Source: Cheilinus undulatus
Taxonomy: Eukaryota; Chordata; Actinopteri; Labriformes; Labridae
Length of the DNA: 64,000 nt
Reading direction: 5' to 3'
NCBI RefSeq assembly: GCF_018320785.1
Contig: NC_054868.1
Location: forward strand, 47,561,874 to 47,625,873
The translations under genes were made by a program, and so were the position numbers. Positions within the stretch are counted from its first letter, which is position 1. Each line of letters opens with the position of its first letter. The notes below the pieces were generated by a model, which was given only the letters and a program-made list of their open reading frames with translations, had not been told where the DNA came from and did no database searches. Shown here in pieces: positions 1 to 13,100 of the stretch.

Positions 1-1243
1 TCAACTTTATTATGTTGCAGTGGCATATTTCTGCAGAAGTAGTTGTCCGAAGCAACACTGGTATAGTAGATACTCCCTAGTCTGAGATCCTGCTCCTTTA
101 AACCAAAATTGAACTCGTAACATTAAATCAGAGGGGATTTTTGATTAAAAGCCATTTTAAGGTTACCTATTAGCCTCTAAATAAGGCATGACTGAGCTTC
201 CTCAGGACTGTATTTAATTGCAAAGAATGAATAAAGGAAGACTCCATGTTTATTAGTTTCCATATCAACCCATTATAAAATGCTCTCAACTGTACTATTT
301 TTAACGAGATAACCTTGTTAACCTTGGTAACCTAGAGTCAGTTTGGTCTGCTTTATTCCTTTACACCAGTGTTACTCAACGCTGATCAACAGAAGAGCCA
401 AATCATGGAAAAAATACCTGAACATCGGAACCTGGATTTAAAAATTAAATCCCAATTGTTAACTCCGTCAGATGAGGGTTTTTGTTCAGTTCATTTTTAT
501 TTTGTTTGTTAAAATACCAGCTAATAGAAATGAAATTCTGATATTAAAGATAAAGCTGCACGACAATGAAATTCAAAGATAAATATCTCAGATGAGTCTA
601 AAAAAAGGACATAATGCATTTTACTTTAAAATATCATTACTGAATACCAGTATAAAATAACCAGTATAAAAACTGAAAACTGACATTCATCTTGAAGTGA
701 TATAATGATAATTAAATACATTTTTGTGTGTCTGATGGAGTTGACAAAAAAATCAAGATATGACTGGAAAAAAATTCATATTTTGGAAATGTTGAATTAT
801 AAACCTGTCCTTTAAACAACTGCTAGGTGAGACCTCAGGGCACACAAATATCTATTTCAGCTTATTGTAGTAAAGAAAAGGACCAAGTCAAGTTTGGAAC
901 AGGTTTAGTCCCTTTTCTCAAGAATCAAAGCTTTATCTTGCATGTCCACTTGTGCATATTTGATAGAAATATACAGACATAAAAATAAAGGTTGACGATT
1001 AAATCAGTCTTTTAAAGCTACTGTATATGTTTGGGGAAACAAACTGATTGATGTGACTTACAATGGATATTTTCTGAGGTCAAAATTTCCCTTTTTTAAA
1101 AGTTTTTTCTGGGGAGATTATTTTTCAAAGCAAGACTTAAAAAAGCCACAAGTTATTAAAGAGCAACATGTGGCTCAAGAGCCACTGCTTTACACAATCT
1201 AATGTTTAAGGACAGAGATGAGTCGAACCGTCTTTTCCTTCAG
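1..1243. other. PDE4 intron (partial)
   Basis: AT-rich sequence with no exon that I can recognise; it should be the intron before the first visible PDE4 exon. A short hAT-like end with the phrase gagcaacatgtggctc lies near 1160-1190. Nothing else supportable was seen. Confidence 0.6.
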
Positions 1244-1366
1244 GTGTTGGCCACTGACATGTCCAAACACATGACCCTGCTGGCCGACCTGAAGACGATG
1301 GTAGAGACCAAGAAGGTGACCAGCTCAGGTGTGCTGCTCCTGGACCACTACACAGAGAGGATACAG
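1244..1366 (+). CDS. pde4: PDE4 exon, catalytic domain
   Basis: 41 codons starting [10 protein letters not shown] and ending DHYTERIQ, between a pyrimidine-rich acceptor (ttccttcag) and donor gtaaaa. The sequence is near-identical to the helix following the first metal-binding histidines in vertebrate PDE4. Confidence 0.93.
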
Positions 1367-2573
1367 GTAAAACTGCTCCTCTAGACCCGTACGGCTGCTC
1401 AAACAGAGTGAACCCCACAAATATATCCACTAGACTTGGAAGAAATATATATTGGTGACTTACTGATTAAAATGTGTTTAGGTGCTGAGAAACATGGTGC
1501 ACTGTGCCGACCTGAGTAACCCCACAAAGACGCTGCCATTGTACCGACAGTGGACGGAGAGGATCATGGAGGAGTTCTTTAGACAGGGCGACAAAGAGCG
1601 AGAGAGAGGGATGGAGATCAGCGCCATGTGTGACAAACACACAGCGTCTGTGGAGAAGAGTCAGGTACGCTCAGTTTGTCTTTCCCAGCAATGATTACTG
1701 AACAAAAGAGAAAGCCAGTTGAAGTATTTCCAACAGTGACTCAGTGTTTTATCCTTTTTTTAGGTGGGTTTTATTGACTACATCGTCCACCCGCTGTGGG
1801 AGACGTGGGCCGATCTTGTGCACCCAGACGCCCAGGAGCTCCTGGACACCCTGGAGGAGAACAGGGAGTGGTATCTGAACACCATGCCCCAGTCCCCCTC
1901 TCCTCCCCCAGACAGACACCTGCAGCACGACCGCTTCCAGTTCGAGCTCACCCTGGAGGACCTCGAACACAACAACCACAACCACATACACCTGAGGAGC
2001 AGTGGCGGGAGGAGCGGGAGGAAAGCCATCTGTGATGACGGCGCCGAGGAGCCAGTGAAGGACGACAAAGAGGAGCTGACAGAGGAGGAACAGAACCACG
2101 TAGAGACTGAGAAAGAAGACGAGGAGAACCATAACAGCGAACAGAATGGGGTCGAAGATGAAGAGGAGGAGGAGACGAGTAAAAGAGAGGAAGAGGAGGA
2201 GGAGGAGAAAGGAGAGGAAGTAAATGATGAGACTAAAGAGGAGGAGGAAGAAGGGGAAAAGGGAGAAGATGCTGAAAAGGAGGAGGAAGGAGAAGGTGAA
2301 GAAAAAGAGGAAGGAGAGGAAGAGGAGGTAGACATAGATGAAAACAAGGGGGAAGGAGAGGAACAGGAGACAGCAGAAACAGAGGAAAATGCAGAAGAAG
2401 AGGAAGGTGAGGCAGAGGAGAAAGCAGAGGAAGAGGCAGCAGAAATTGAAGAAGCAGAAGAAACAGAAGAAGCTGGAGAGGAAGAGGAGAAGGAAGAAGT
2501 GGAAGAGGCAGAGGAAGAAGAGGCTCCAGCAGAGGAGGAGGAGGCTGCAGAAGAAGATGAAGGGGAGAGTTAG
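1244..2573 (+). CDS. pde4: cAMP-specific 3',5'-cyclic phosphodiesterase 4, C-terminal three exons
   Basis: This is the 3' part of a PDE4 gene, which hydrolyses cAMP to 5'-AMP in the cytosol and at anchored signalling complexes. Three exons (1244-1366, 1482-1664, 1764-2573), all phase 0 with AG/GT borders, encode the end of the catalytic domain. The metal-site motif [10 protein letters not shown], the invariant purine-binding glutamine (KSQ, last codon of the middle exon), the P-clamp phenylalanine (VGF) and the FQFELTLE tail motif are all visible. Upstream exons lie before the window. [12 protein letters not shown] and [10 protein letters not shown] look closest to PDE4C as I remember it, but QSPSPPP also fits PDE4A, so the subfamily is unresolved. 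The last about 175 residues are nearly all Glu with some Lys, far longer than the mammalian PDE4 acidic tails I know. The gene converges on the minus-strand GGA gene. Confidence 0.93.
1482..1664 (+). CDS. pde4: PDE4 exon with metal-binding Asp and invariant Gln
   Basis: 61 codons, [16 protein letters not shown] through TASVEKSQ. It carries the aspartate of the metal site (HCADL) and ends exactly on the glutamine that orients the cAMP purine. Donor is gtacgc. Confidence 0.94.
1764..2573 (+). CDS. pde4: PDE4 last exon with Glu-rich tail
   Basis: 270 codons including the TAG stop. It opens [18 protein letters not shown], the end of the catalytic fold, continues through the PDE4 C-terminal FQFELTLE motif, and then becomes a low-complexity Glu/Lys tail from about codon 90. 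The tail is written by GAG/GAA-rich purine repeats, a likely source of length change. A large minus-strand open frame here is only the pyrimidine mirror of this repeat. Confidence 0.93.
   Translation: MGFIDYIVHPLWETWADLVHPDAQELLDTLEENREWYLNTMPQSPSPPPDRHLQHDRFQFELTLEDLEHNNHNHIHLRSSGGRSGRKAICDDGAEEPVKDDKEELTEEEQNHVETEKEDEENHNSEQNGVEDEEEEETSKREEEEEEEKGEEVNDETKEEEEEGEKGEDAEKEEEGEGEEKEEGEEEEVDIDENKGEGEEQETAETEENAEEEEGEAEEKAEEEAAEIEEAEETEEAGEEEEKEEVEEAEEEEAPAEEEEAAEEDEGES
2040..2571 (+). repeat. Purine-rich GAG/GAA low-complexity repeat in PDE4 coding sequence
   Basis: About 530 bases, overwhelmingly A and G on the plus strand, made of imperfect GAG, GAA, GGA and AAG triplets with scattered GCA. 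It stays open in the PDE4 frame to the stop codon. Such polypurine tracts tend to vary in length by slippage. Confidence 0.85.
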
Positions 2574-5500
2574 TCGGAAATAAAAACAGGAATTATCAGG
2601 GTCAGCGAGGTAAAGGTCAGGATAAATTAAGAACATAAAAAGAGCCGGAAAAGCTTTGAAAGTTTGCCGAAGGATTGACGTGGAGAGGGATTAAAAGAAC
2701 CAGAGATGTCCTTTTCATAAAATCACAGCTCACAGAGGAACATTGAAGTCAGACAGTCGAACACTGGACTCAAATACAAAAACTCTGCTGAAGCATTTCA
2801 GCGTCTCAGTCAGCTGGTAGTGACAAAAGACAAGAGTCTTCATCACCAAGTATCTGTACATCCATCACTGCCGAACGGGAATAAACTTGTGGGATACTAA
2901 AAAACGGATGGGAAACCTGTTTTATCGACCTTTTGTAGCTCTTAAAATAAAAAAATTCCCCAAATAAGAACATGCAAAGAAGTGCTACCCATCATCTCTG
3001 TGTCACTGTCTGAGTAACACAAACACGCCGACCAACAACTGTTAAAAGAAACTTCCTCTGTTTGTCAGAAAAAAGCAAAAAGTCTGGAAAAGTGTAGTTT
3101 GTTGTCTTATATTTAATACAAAACCATCTGCGGTACATGGTCTAGGAACACTTAAACCTCCTTACATACTAACCTTGAAGCAAAAATGCTGGATTTAAAA
3201 TAAAAGACTAATAAATAACTTCTGGTTGAGGTGGAAACATTTTGCAACTTAAGACGTCATTGATGTCAGTCCATGTTTGAGGTGAAAAACACTAAAACCA
3301 CATCCAGTATTCATTCCATTGAGACAGTTTTCACGCCTCTTCCAGACTGTGAGTTTGATTCCCGGGTGAATCGTGCCAAATCGTCCCATGACCAGCACTG
3401 AGCAATTCAGCCGCACTTAAAACAAGGAGGCTACTCGTTCATGAAGCAATGAACCGTGGGACCAGGGTTAACGGGTGTGATGGTCTTCCACTAATCCCAT
3501 GTTTTTCTTTTTGTTTAATTTTTGTATTAAAAAAGGTATTTGGCACTTTATCTAACACCCCTGTTACATATATGTACATAATAAACATGTATTTTAATCT
3601 GCTGATGTCATATAATAAATATGATCAATGAAGATGATGCTTTTGTTATTAATTAAAGGTCTCCAACATCTTTGTACTAGGAATATGGCATGATTCTCCA
3701 TTATTTTAACATTCACTGTTTATTAAATGAGGCTTTCTCGAGACTTTTATTTAATCTTGAAAATTAGAAGTTTTGCCGCCGCCTGTTTGTAATGCAGAAT
3801 TATTGCCAGATTGTGGCAATGGCACATCTGAAAGCTGTTTGCTAGCCATCAAATAAATAATAAAAAGAGCACAGAGAATACCACAGCTGAAGTAATACAA
3901 TCTATAAAGATGCAAAAATCAATCTCACATCTCCAAAGTAATAATTTTTTTTTTTTACTTAACATTGTAATATGAAATCTTCTTGGGTTTTTGTTGCTGC
4001 AGTGGCTTAATCTGTTAGGCCATTAAAGGTAATTTCCATTATGTGTTAGCATCAAGCTAACAGACTAAGATAAACATCCTGGTCCATCTGTGCTAAAATG
4101 AGTCACTGACTTTAGCACACATTTCACTTAAATTGTTTCCAGTGATTTTCAAATGGTAATTTAACTTGAAATATATTTCTACTAGGGATGCACAAATGCA
4201 TCAGTTTGACATCAGTATCGGGGAATATTGGCCGTGTTTTCACAAATAATAATAATTATTATTAATCAGATTTTTAAAATATGGGGTAAATATATGACTC
4301 AGGGTAATGTTAACTCAATATGTTTGAGTTTTCAGAAAAAAAGCAGTTATGTAGCTATGAAGAAAGTAACAGTTTAGTTCATGATGTAAATACTTGCAAG
4401 CTTTGGCTACAGTTACATGCTTTTGCATTGCAAAACGGAGAAAAATACAGAGGCTTTTCTGGGTCTAAAAATTTTTGAGAGTGCATACATTTGAGTCAAC
4501 ATTGTTTTGTGGCCCATTTTTCTTTACCAAAAACTCGCTCAATTCTGCAAAGAAACAGTACCCATCTGTTGCGCTATATAGCCTAGCTTGCTGGCCAGTA
4601 CAACCAGTAAGTCCTTCTTAAAGGAGCAATGCTCTCTGAAATGCCGCTACTACTACCTTGTACCTCATATGGCCCAACTTCAAAAATACTCAAGTATCCC
4701 TTTAAGATGCCCTAAAACCTAACATGTCTTCAGAGCATCATTCTTTCACCGACACGTTTTAAAAACAGGGTCCCTCATGATTGAACTATGACACTCTGAG
4801 GTGAAAGTTAACATAAAAAACATTTATTATTTTTGGTTTGGCAATTTTGGCAAACAGATCATTTGAGTTTGTTGAATTACAGATCGCTTTTCTATTTATT
4901 TGTGACATTTCCTGAAGCAGTACACCGATAGACTGACAGACAGCGGGTGAGAATATGTTTAAATTGGTGTGAAATCCTTCAAAAATCAAACAAAGCAGCA
5001 GTGCAACAGTGAGAGAATGTAAATCAGATTAATGTGCAGTGAATATGATCGTCTGTAATCAAATGATAAAGCTTTCAGATGTCAGGCAAAAATTGAGAGA
5101 CACTGTTCTGGTCATATGACATCAACTAAGTCAACCTTAGTACCAAATCTACTCCCAAAACGTCACTTTAAAACACACAAGCAGATGAAGAAAGCGTCTC
5201 CACTATTTCATGAAAAAGTTCTAAGTCTTTGAAAAAAGCTGAAAATGTAAAACTAATAAAATATATAAACATAAGAAATCTGAAACACAAATTCATGAAG
5301 AAACTTTTCACACAGTGAACAGGCAATCTGAGTATTCAAAGATAAAGAAGTTTGCAGCAGGTGTGGGCAATAAAGTCAATTTTGAAATGTAATGATGTAT
5401 TTTCAAATAGAAAGTCAAACAATATCATTAATATTGATGTAATTTATACTGATGCTGAGGGAAAAACTATTTACCAGGGTTCATGCTCAGTTAAAATATA

Positions 5501-7062
5501 TCTAACTGTAGGATGCTTTGGGACAACTAGGTAATCTATTTTAAATGTTTAGTCTACATGGGAAATTATTGTTCCATTTATTAAATTTAATTTAGGAAAA
5601 TTAATGTTACTAGAAAAAAAGTGAATTATTTTGATACTTGCTTGTTACCAAAGTGACAAAAATAGAGGTCCACGATGACAAATTTGGGGTAATTTGTTGT
5701 TTTTAATGATCAAAAAACGCAGACAAGTTCTTGTACACTGAATTGCCCAAATACATTGGCAACATTCTTGGAAAAGGGGTTAACTGGCAGCTAGACCTAT
5801 TTTTTTTAAGTGCTGCCTAATTATTTATGCAATCCAGACAATGCTCTCTTTCTCTTTTGGTGAAGAAATATAATTGAATATTAACATATTTCGGTACTTT
5901 TTATGCCACCAACAACTGAAATCAAGGAGATTTTATTATTTTTGAAACAGGGTATTTAAGGGTATTGAAGATTTTGACAAAACATCAATATATCGAAATG
6001 TTGCTGATGTTTTTGTGCAATTTAGACAGTACATAGAGATCTGTCTGCAATTTTTAGAGATTAAACTTAAAAATATTTGGTACTTATCTGGGTTTCTATT
6101 CTAATTTTTACTTGAATCATTTTAAAATTCAGACTTCTGGCATTATGACCATTTGTTTTTTTATGTACAGAAATAAGAATGGAATATTTTGTGTATGGCT
6201 ATTAAACTAAAAAAATATTAACACATGATGATTGGTCCTTATACCCAGCCCTGGTTTGTAGTTCGTTTTAAATTGTTAAAATAGCTTTTACATGTTTGTT
6301 GTTGTTTTTATTCAATGAACCAAAAACTTCCTCAGTAACTGCCTTTGTTTAATCATTCTAGTGGAGATTTTTTTCTTCATTTGCTTGTATTTTAAGTTGC
6401 AGTCATTTAAGCTGTATTGTTTTCATCATTCTGAACAACCTAAAGCAAAAAAGATAAAACCTTGCATTCAAGTGCAGCAAAAAAAAAAAAACATTGAAGG
6501 TTTCTTACATGCACACAAATACTCCTAAAGGAGGCCCGACTCTCAAAATAAATATCTTAAAACATAACGATCTTTAGTCTAAAGGCACTTTGGGAATCCT
6601 CAGTGTCACAAAATAAATACCAATTCTACACACAGGCGCCTTTTCAGCCATGTGTCAGTGTACAGTGTACAAACCGTTTCATCAGTCCGCTTTAACACCG
6701 AGAAGGCAGCGTTCGCAAAAACAGGACAGAAGACACAGCATTTATGACGTTCTGATTTAGAAATCCGGGATGTACCAAAACCCACCTTGAAGGTTTTTTC
6801 ACAGCATGTGTGACACAGAGGGTTTCTTTAAGACGAGCATTTAAAAAAAAATCTTCAATCATAACTGCATCACACTATACTGAAAAGTCTTTCAATGAAA
6901 AACAAATCCTTATCAAAATACAGACTTCATATCTGTGTACCGCGTTGTTTGTTACCTTGTGAGGATCAGTTTTACTGGTTCAGTTTCCTCTTCTCTTAAA
7001 TCATTTTATTCCTCTTTCAAAGAATAAATCCAGAGAAATGTTCATTGTTTTCTAGTCTGTCT
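2574..7062. other. Convergent intergenic region with both 3' UTRs
   Basis: No coding exon was found. The PDE4 3' UTR starts at 2574 and the GGA2 3' UTR runs leftward from 7062. AATAAA signals exist on both strands (plus near 2880, minus near 7005-7010) but none can be chosen as the real site. A hAT-like end (tagggatgcaca) is at about 4185, and a 12-base A-run near 6480 could be a retroposon tail. Confidence 0.5.
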
Positions 7063-7182
7063 TTAAAGTTTGAATTGGCCGGTCAGAGACGTCCACTCAG
7101 GGAAGTTGTCGATCTCTGCGGTCTCGCTGAGCGCCTGGTCTCCTTGTGTCAATGTCAACTTGTAGCGTAAACGCAGCTTTCT
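7063..7182 (-). CDS. gga2: gga2 exon 16 (stop)
   Basis: 39 codons plus TAA; LRLRYKLTLTQGDQALSETA and the C-terminus TGQFKL. The short end after FPEWTSL is typical of GGA proteins. Confidence 0.93.
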   Translation of the reverse strand, partial: RKLRLRYKLTLTQGDQALSETAEIDNFPEWTSLTGQFKL

Positions 7183-10100
7183 CTAAAAGAGAAAACAGGG
7201 ACGGATGTCAGATGCATTTAGATGGATAAAGTGAATTAATACATTATATGTAGACAACTAAATACCAACTTATTTCCAGGTTTTCAAGGACATATGGGCA
7301 AAAAAACATTAAACTGTAGATTCTCAATTTGCTTCAACATCAACATTTTTTTTTACATTTTCACATGGTCCTCACTGCAAAAATACATTAGCAGCATTTT
7401 AGTCTCAAAATGTTGTTTGCTGCATTGTGATGTACTCTTCTCTGTTTGCAATATAAACCCAGCCTTTGCATCTTTAAAATACATTTATACTGCTCTGTCT
7501 TAAATCAGGTGTGTATGAAAACATGACTGAAGGTCTGTGGTGTTGGTAAATCTTTGGTAACTGCATATCTTCACCAAACAGACTTTATCATTATAAATAT
7601 ACAGTCATAAAGTATTCAAGTATTTAAAAAAATGCTTACACTAAAACGACAGCCAAGTAGAGAGTTAGATCAGATCAGTTAGACTTAAATCTGGAGGTTT
7701 TTAAATCAAAACTCCCTGGACTCACCCTTTGAGGATTGGCCAGGAGGAGGACTTGTGAGAGAGCAGGAGGAGGAAGGAGAGGATTGTAAGGAGGAAGGTT
7801 TGTCCCTGAGGCGGGCTGAAGTTTCATGGACATTGTCTGCAGAAGAGACATTACAGTTAGTTTGATACTCAAACTTATTGCTTAAAAAAGTCTTCCTGGA
7901 CCAATAGTTCAAAGCTCAAAACAATCAATTCAAAATGGTCAGAAATGTAGAGAGAATGTTTTATTCTTTGTTATTTCTCTCAGTGATGTAAACACCAGTA
8001 TGCGTGCAGTTAAATAAAGTCAAATTATTGTGTTACTTAGACTAAAACTGGAATTTTCAGGTACATGTAACCATATTAGTCCAATTCTTATTATAATACA
8101 CCTTGATCATGCAGCTGGAGACTGTTTTTCTTATACATACATACACCTTAATCTGATCAGACTGGCCTAGGCATCCTGAGCATGCTCCCTCTTCACCCTA
8201 GGCTTTAAACCCAGAAGTTAAACAGCATAAATGCTTAGCACAACAGAATTCACGCTGTCATCTTCACCATAGAGGTACGGAGTTCATCACATTTATTCCA
8301 AAAGTTAGGTATTGAGTGTATATGAAATATACAAAAGCTATTAAGTGAGTTCATGTTTTCACCATTTAGCAAACACCAGTTAGCTTATAGCCATCTTGTT
8401 TGCACGGTAAACAGAATGAAGGTCCAACGTAAGTTGGAGTTTCTTTGTGTGTCTTAAATTTTTACAGGATTCCCATTGTTTATAAAGTTTAAAAATACTC
8501 TGGGTTAAATCTGTATTCAAACTAAAGCTTACTAACACTTAATTTTAATAAGTAAATAGTTTGATACCTTCTGGACAGCAGCTTGAAACAGGAAGTCTTT
8601 CACAGCGATGGCAGATGTGTTAACGACAGAGATGACAACCACAGCAACATCTGGATGACCTGGGGGAGAGTCTTTAGCAAAATGGAGGGAGACGTGGATC
8701 CCGTTGTGATCGTATAAAGTGATCGGCTCCAGGTGACCTAAAGAGAAACAAGAATATGACAGAAGTTCATACAGGAGATTCAGAGAAACAAACATGGGAT
8801 TGGTTATGACTTATTCAAAAGTAGCACATAAACACTGAAATAGTTCAATTTAATCCATCAGTTTTAGAACTCACTGGACTTGATGGTCTCCACTGGTACA
8901 AAGACTTTTTTAAGGCTGTATGAAGGACACGAGCTCTCCTCTTGTTTCATCAGAGATCCTGAGCCTGGAAACTGTTGATTGTATGGATGTGACCTGATGG
9001 AGGAAAAGGAATGGTTATTTCTGTACTAACAGGAATAAAAAACCTAGTCCAGAGCATTTCATGGACTAACCTGACTAATGAGGAATTTCTAAATGTAGAA
9101 AAAAGTGCAATTCAAATGACTCACTAGCATTTTTTAAATACACATACAAAATATACAGTGTATAATAGTTAATATCTGACTATTTATAGTCCAAAAATAA
9201 AAATCAGACTTAGGGTTCATTCAAGTTAAAGATAACACTACGTCTTGAATAGTAAACCCACTATTAATTATTGTTATCTCAATTCAAAAAACAGGGAAGA
9301 AACGTCTTTGAAGTACGAAAATCCTAACTATCAATAAAACTTTTCCTAGTTTACGTCTCTGTTATTTATTTTCAGGTAACACATCAGCAAGCCAGTAGTT
9401 CCTGAAAGACTATTAAGTAAGTGCATCGTATTGATCACAAAAAAACTTTCAGCTCAGCTGAGGAGCAAAATTGGTTATATAAATGGGCTAAACAGGTTAA
9501 AGTCGATGAAAAATGCTCAAGCTAAAAGGTTATGATGTACCGTCAAGCCCAGCGCATAAGACACTTTTGTAAAATCTATTTAATATAAAAAAGTTGGTTG
9601 CATCCTGTACACAGATACGGCCAGTATATCTTATTTATTTATTTTTTATAGGGGATGGTGCACATTAATGAACATGGACATGGTAATGTGCCTGGTTGCA
9701 GCCATAGGCTGATTTCCATCTGTAGTCCCTGGAAGGTTGATGGTATAGATATAAAAATGTACTTCAAGCATGAACATAATGAAAATAAAAATGTACACAA
9801 AACAAAAACACACAGAGACCAAACACTATAAACAGTACAATATACAAAGACCCACATATAACAATACAGAAGGTGGCTGTTTGACTTTGCTTAAGACTGA
9901 CCAGGGCTGAAGTTATCATTGCAGATAAAGTGCATAAGGTGACACAGTGCTAAAGTGCTGAAATATTGCACATGATTATTAATCTGCTTGAGAAAATTGC
10001 ACATTTGCCCTTGAACTGTTTATTTAAAATGTTGATATGCCTAATAAACACTAAAGTAGATTTAAAAACACAAAAGAGGACAGACACATAATTCTAAAGT

Positions 10101-13100
10101 GGTGTGGAAATGCAGAAATTGGTTCCAGAAAATAGATCAGAATGCAGGAAAAGAAATGTTGGGAACTTAAATATAATGTAGGAGAAATAATTTAAATAAA
10201 TGTTCAAATATTCAATGCATTGGCCAACACGTTGGTTCAAAAGAAAAAGAGAAAAACCAGACTTGTTGACACAGTATTTGAAAAATTATACAGAGAAAAG
10301 GGTAGTTTTTTCTGGTTATTAACTTAGAAATTTGTCTTAAAATTTCAATGAAAAAATTGTGATAACATCCAGATTGTGACCTTGCCTTACAAAAAAACAA
10401 AAAAAACAAAAACAAAAAACAAAACAAACAAACAAACAAACAAAAAAAAAACATGAAATGATTTTTTTTCCATATCGCCTACCCCTAGTTTCTACCTTTT
10501 TTCCCCCTATTGGGAGACACTCAAAACAGACTGTGTCTTTAACACCAGTGTGACTTACAATCTAGATTTTTTAGTAAATTTAGTTTGAATTCATATTTCC
10601 AATAATGAGACAAAAACATCAGATGAGTGCAGAGTGAAAGATGGAAAGATAATTTTCCTTGAATAATACTTGGAGTAAATAAGTAAATAAATACTTTAAA
10701 TCCTTTGCCTCGTTGTTCACTTTTCTTTGATATGTTATTATGGACTTGATATAGCTCTCCCTTATGGCTTTTAGAAATAATGATCATGCTTATGGGTACA
10801 TCTGATCCAAATGTCTATACTCTGTTCTCCATTCTTACCAGATGTTTGTCCCATTTAATGTCGCACTGTCCCCTACACATCCACGAGATCTCAACACCAT
10901 GCCTCCTCCTCCATTCTGCTCCAAACTCTTCATCTGAAAATCTCCATCAAGCTGAAAGTAAAGGATAAACTGAGTTAAAACACTTCAAAATAAAATGTAA
11001 ACATTCAGCTCTACAAAAGCGTCTCACCTCCATCAATTCATCAAAATATGACCTTGAAGTCTCTTCAGTCTTTTTTGTCACCTGATTATCTAACACTGCA
11101 AAAACAGGACAACAATACTGTTAAAGCAAGATAAAAAATGATCACAGTAGAAAAGAATTATGTAAGAGCAGGTAGAAATGCAGGACTACCTGATTTATTA
11201 ATATTCTGGTCATTTGAGCAGGAGGCACTTTCAAACATGGAGAATACAGGTGAAGAGGATTCTAAGGCTGGGGGTGAATCAGCTTTTCTGTGAGTCTGTG
11301 GAGAGTCCAGAGCTGACAGGTCGATGAGGTGGTAGCTTTTTATCTCTCTGGGGCTCTTTGGTGCTGGAGGAACAGGAGGAAAAAGATTAGACACAGGAAG
11401 AACAGAGCGGTCCAAACTAAAGGTCAAGGTGTTTTCCACGGAGAGAAAAATAAGGGCCTACCGTTATTTTTACTCTCTGCTTCTTCCTCACTTCGACTTC
11501 TTTCTTTTCTTCCGTTACACTCTTTCCACTCCACCTGTTCTTTGTAGGCATTCACAACAAGAGTTAGCTCATCGTTAGCCGCCAAGATCTGTGCCAGAGC
11601 AACGTCGTCATCTGTGGTGTCGCTGGCAAGGCGAAACAGGCTGGGCCTGAGCCGATCACAGCGCTCATACTGGGCCTGCAGTAAGAGGAGGAAAGGGTTA
11701 ATTTGTTGAATCTCAGTACAACAGTAGAATACACATCATACAGCACTTAAGTTGTACTCAATTTAGCAGAATGAGCCCAAAAAAAAACTAACTTCAGAGT
11801 GAATTCTCACATTAAAGGGGGCCACACACTACACAATAAACATACCAAATGTTGGCTTGAATCCCCCCCTGCCAACCAAAGTCAGCAAAGGCCATATTAT
11901 CTGATGGTCCTTAAGATTTTCTTGCAAGATTATCCTGTAGTGTTTGGTGTGTTAAGAGAGACTTTTTCAATCTCTGACCTGATAGGAGGCACTTTGCCTT
12001 GAGATCATAAATAATAAACATGCTCAGTATTTACAACCAAAGCTCCTCTTGTGTAGTGAGCACCAAAGACAGCACAGCAGAATTGTTATGTGGAACAGCC
12101 AATCAGGAAGCAAGCTGACTAAAGGAGGAAGTAAAACAAATACACAGCCATGGCAATGTTAAAGTTAAACGGTTGTCAGAAAGAGAGGAGCAACTTGTGG
12201 TTTTGTGATAATACAACATGTGTTAAAAAAAGAGTGCCTTAAAACATACACCAAAATAACTGAAAAACAGGGTGAGAAATTAGCACCTGCCCACATCCAA
12301 ATGCTGGATTTTTTTTTTTGCAGTGTCTGGTTACTTTCCTCTACTTAATGATCACTGGCAGGTTAAAAAAAAAGTAGCCAAACCTTAAAGACTGATTTTG
12401 TTAGAGGAAATGGCATAAATTTAGCCCCTTTTTTCTGCTTGTTTCTACTGACTTGGAGCAAAACTGAGCTACAAGCTCACTGACCAAAAAACCATATCCT
12501 CCTCCCTGTGCCAGAGTTGATGTCAAATGTTAACAGGCAGTTGTGTGCTGGGATGGTTTGATTCAGTATCATAGGAGAGTGGTTCTCCACTGTAACTGCT
12601 GTATCCACTACAGGTGAGTTTAAACCAATGTCTTACTTGTCACAAGTCCAATAAAATGAAACAAAGCCTGAATTTTGGCTTGAGACTGCAGAAAATGCAC
12701 ATAAAATATTAAATTCTAGCGAGTCTTGGACTCATAATGCAGGAAAACTCCTATGAATTTACAGGGCCCCTGTGCGAAGCACAGCAGACGCTTGCATGGT
12801 CAAGTAAAGGACAAATTCGGCAAAAACACATTTTAAAACGAGCAACTGTTTGGATTATTTTTGCAACAACTCCCCCTCATCAAGTAGCCTTTAACTTCAA
12901 TACTACAAACTAGGGTTGTAACGGTACAGAAAAATTTCAGTTCGGCGCTTACCTCAGTTTTGAAGTCACAGTTCGGTACGTTTTCTGTATGGTAATTGAA
13001 GCAAATAAATAAAATGTAATTTTAATTTTTAAATTAAATTGGATTAAAATAAATAGGCTGAATAAATTACATTTATATTATTAATGATGCTGTAACCTCC

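Noticed and set aside
1749-2636. 295-codon minus-strand open frame rich in Leu, Phe and Ser
   Set aside because: It is the mirror of the purine repeat that codes PDE4's Glu-rich tail. The sequence is low complexity with no domain, while the plus strand is clearly coding.
10212-10454. Minus-strand Phe/Cys-rich 80-codon frame
   Set aside because: It is a translation of the (CAAA)n microsatellite within a gga2 intron.
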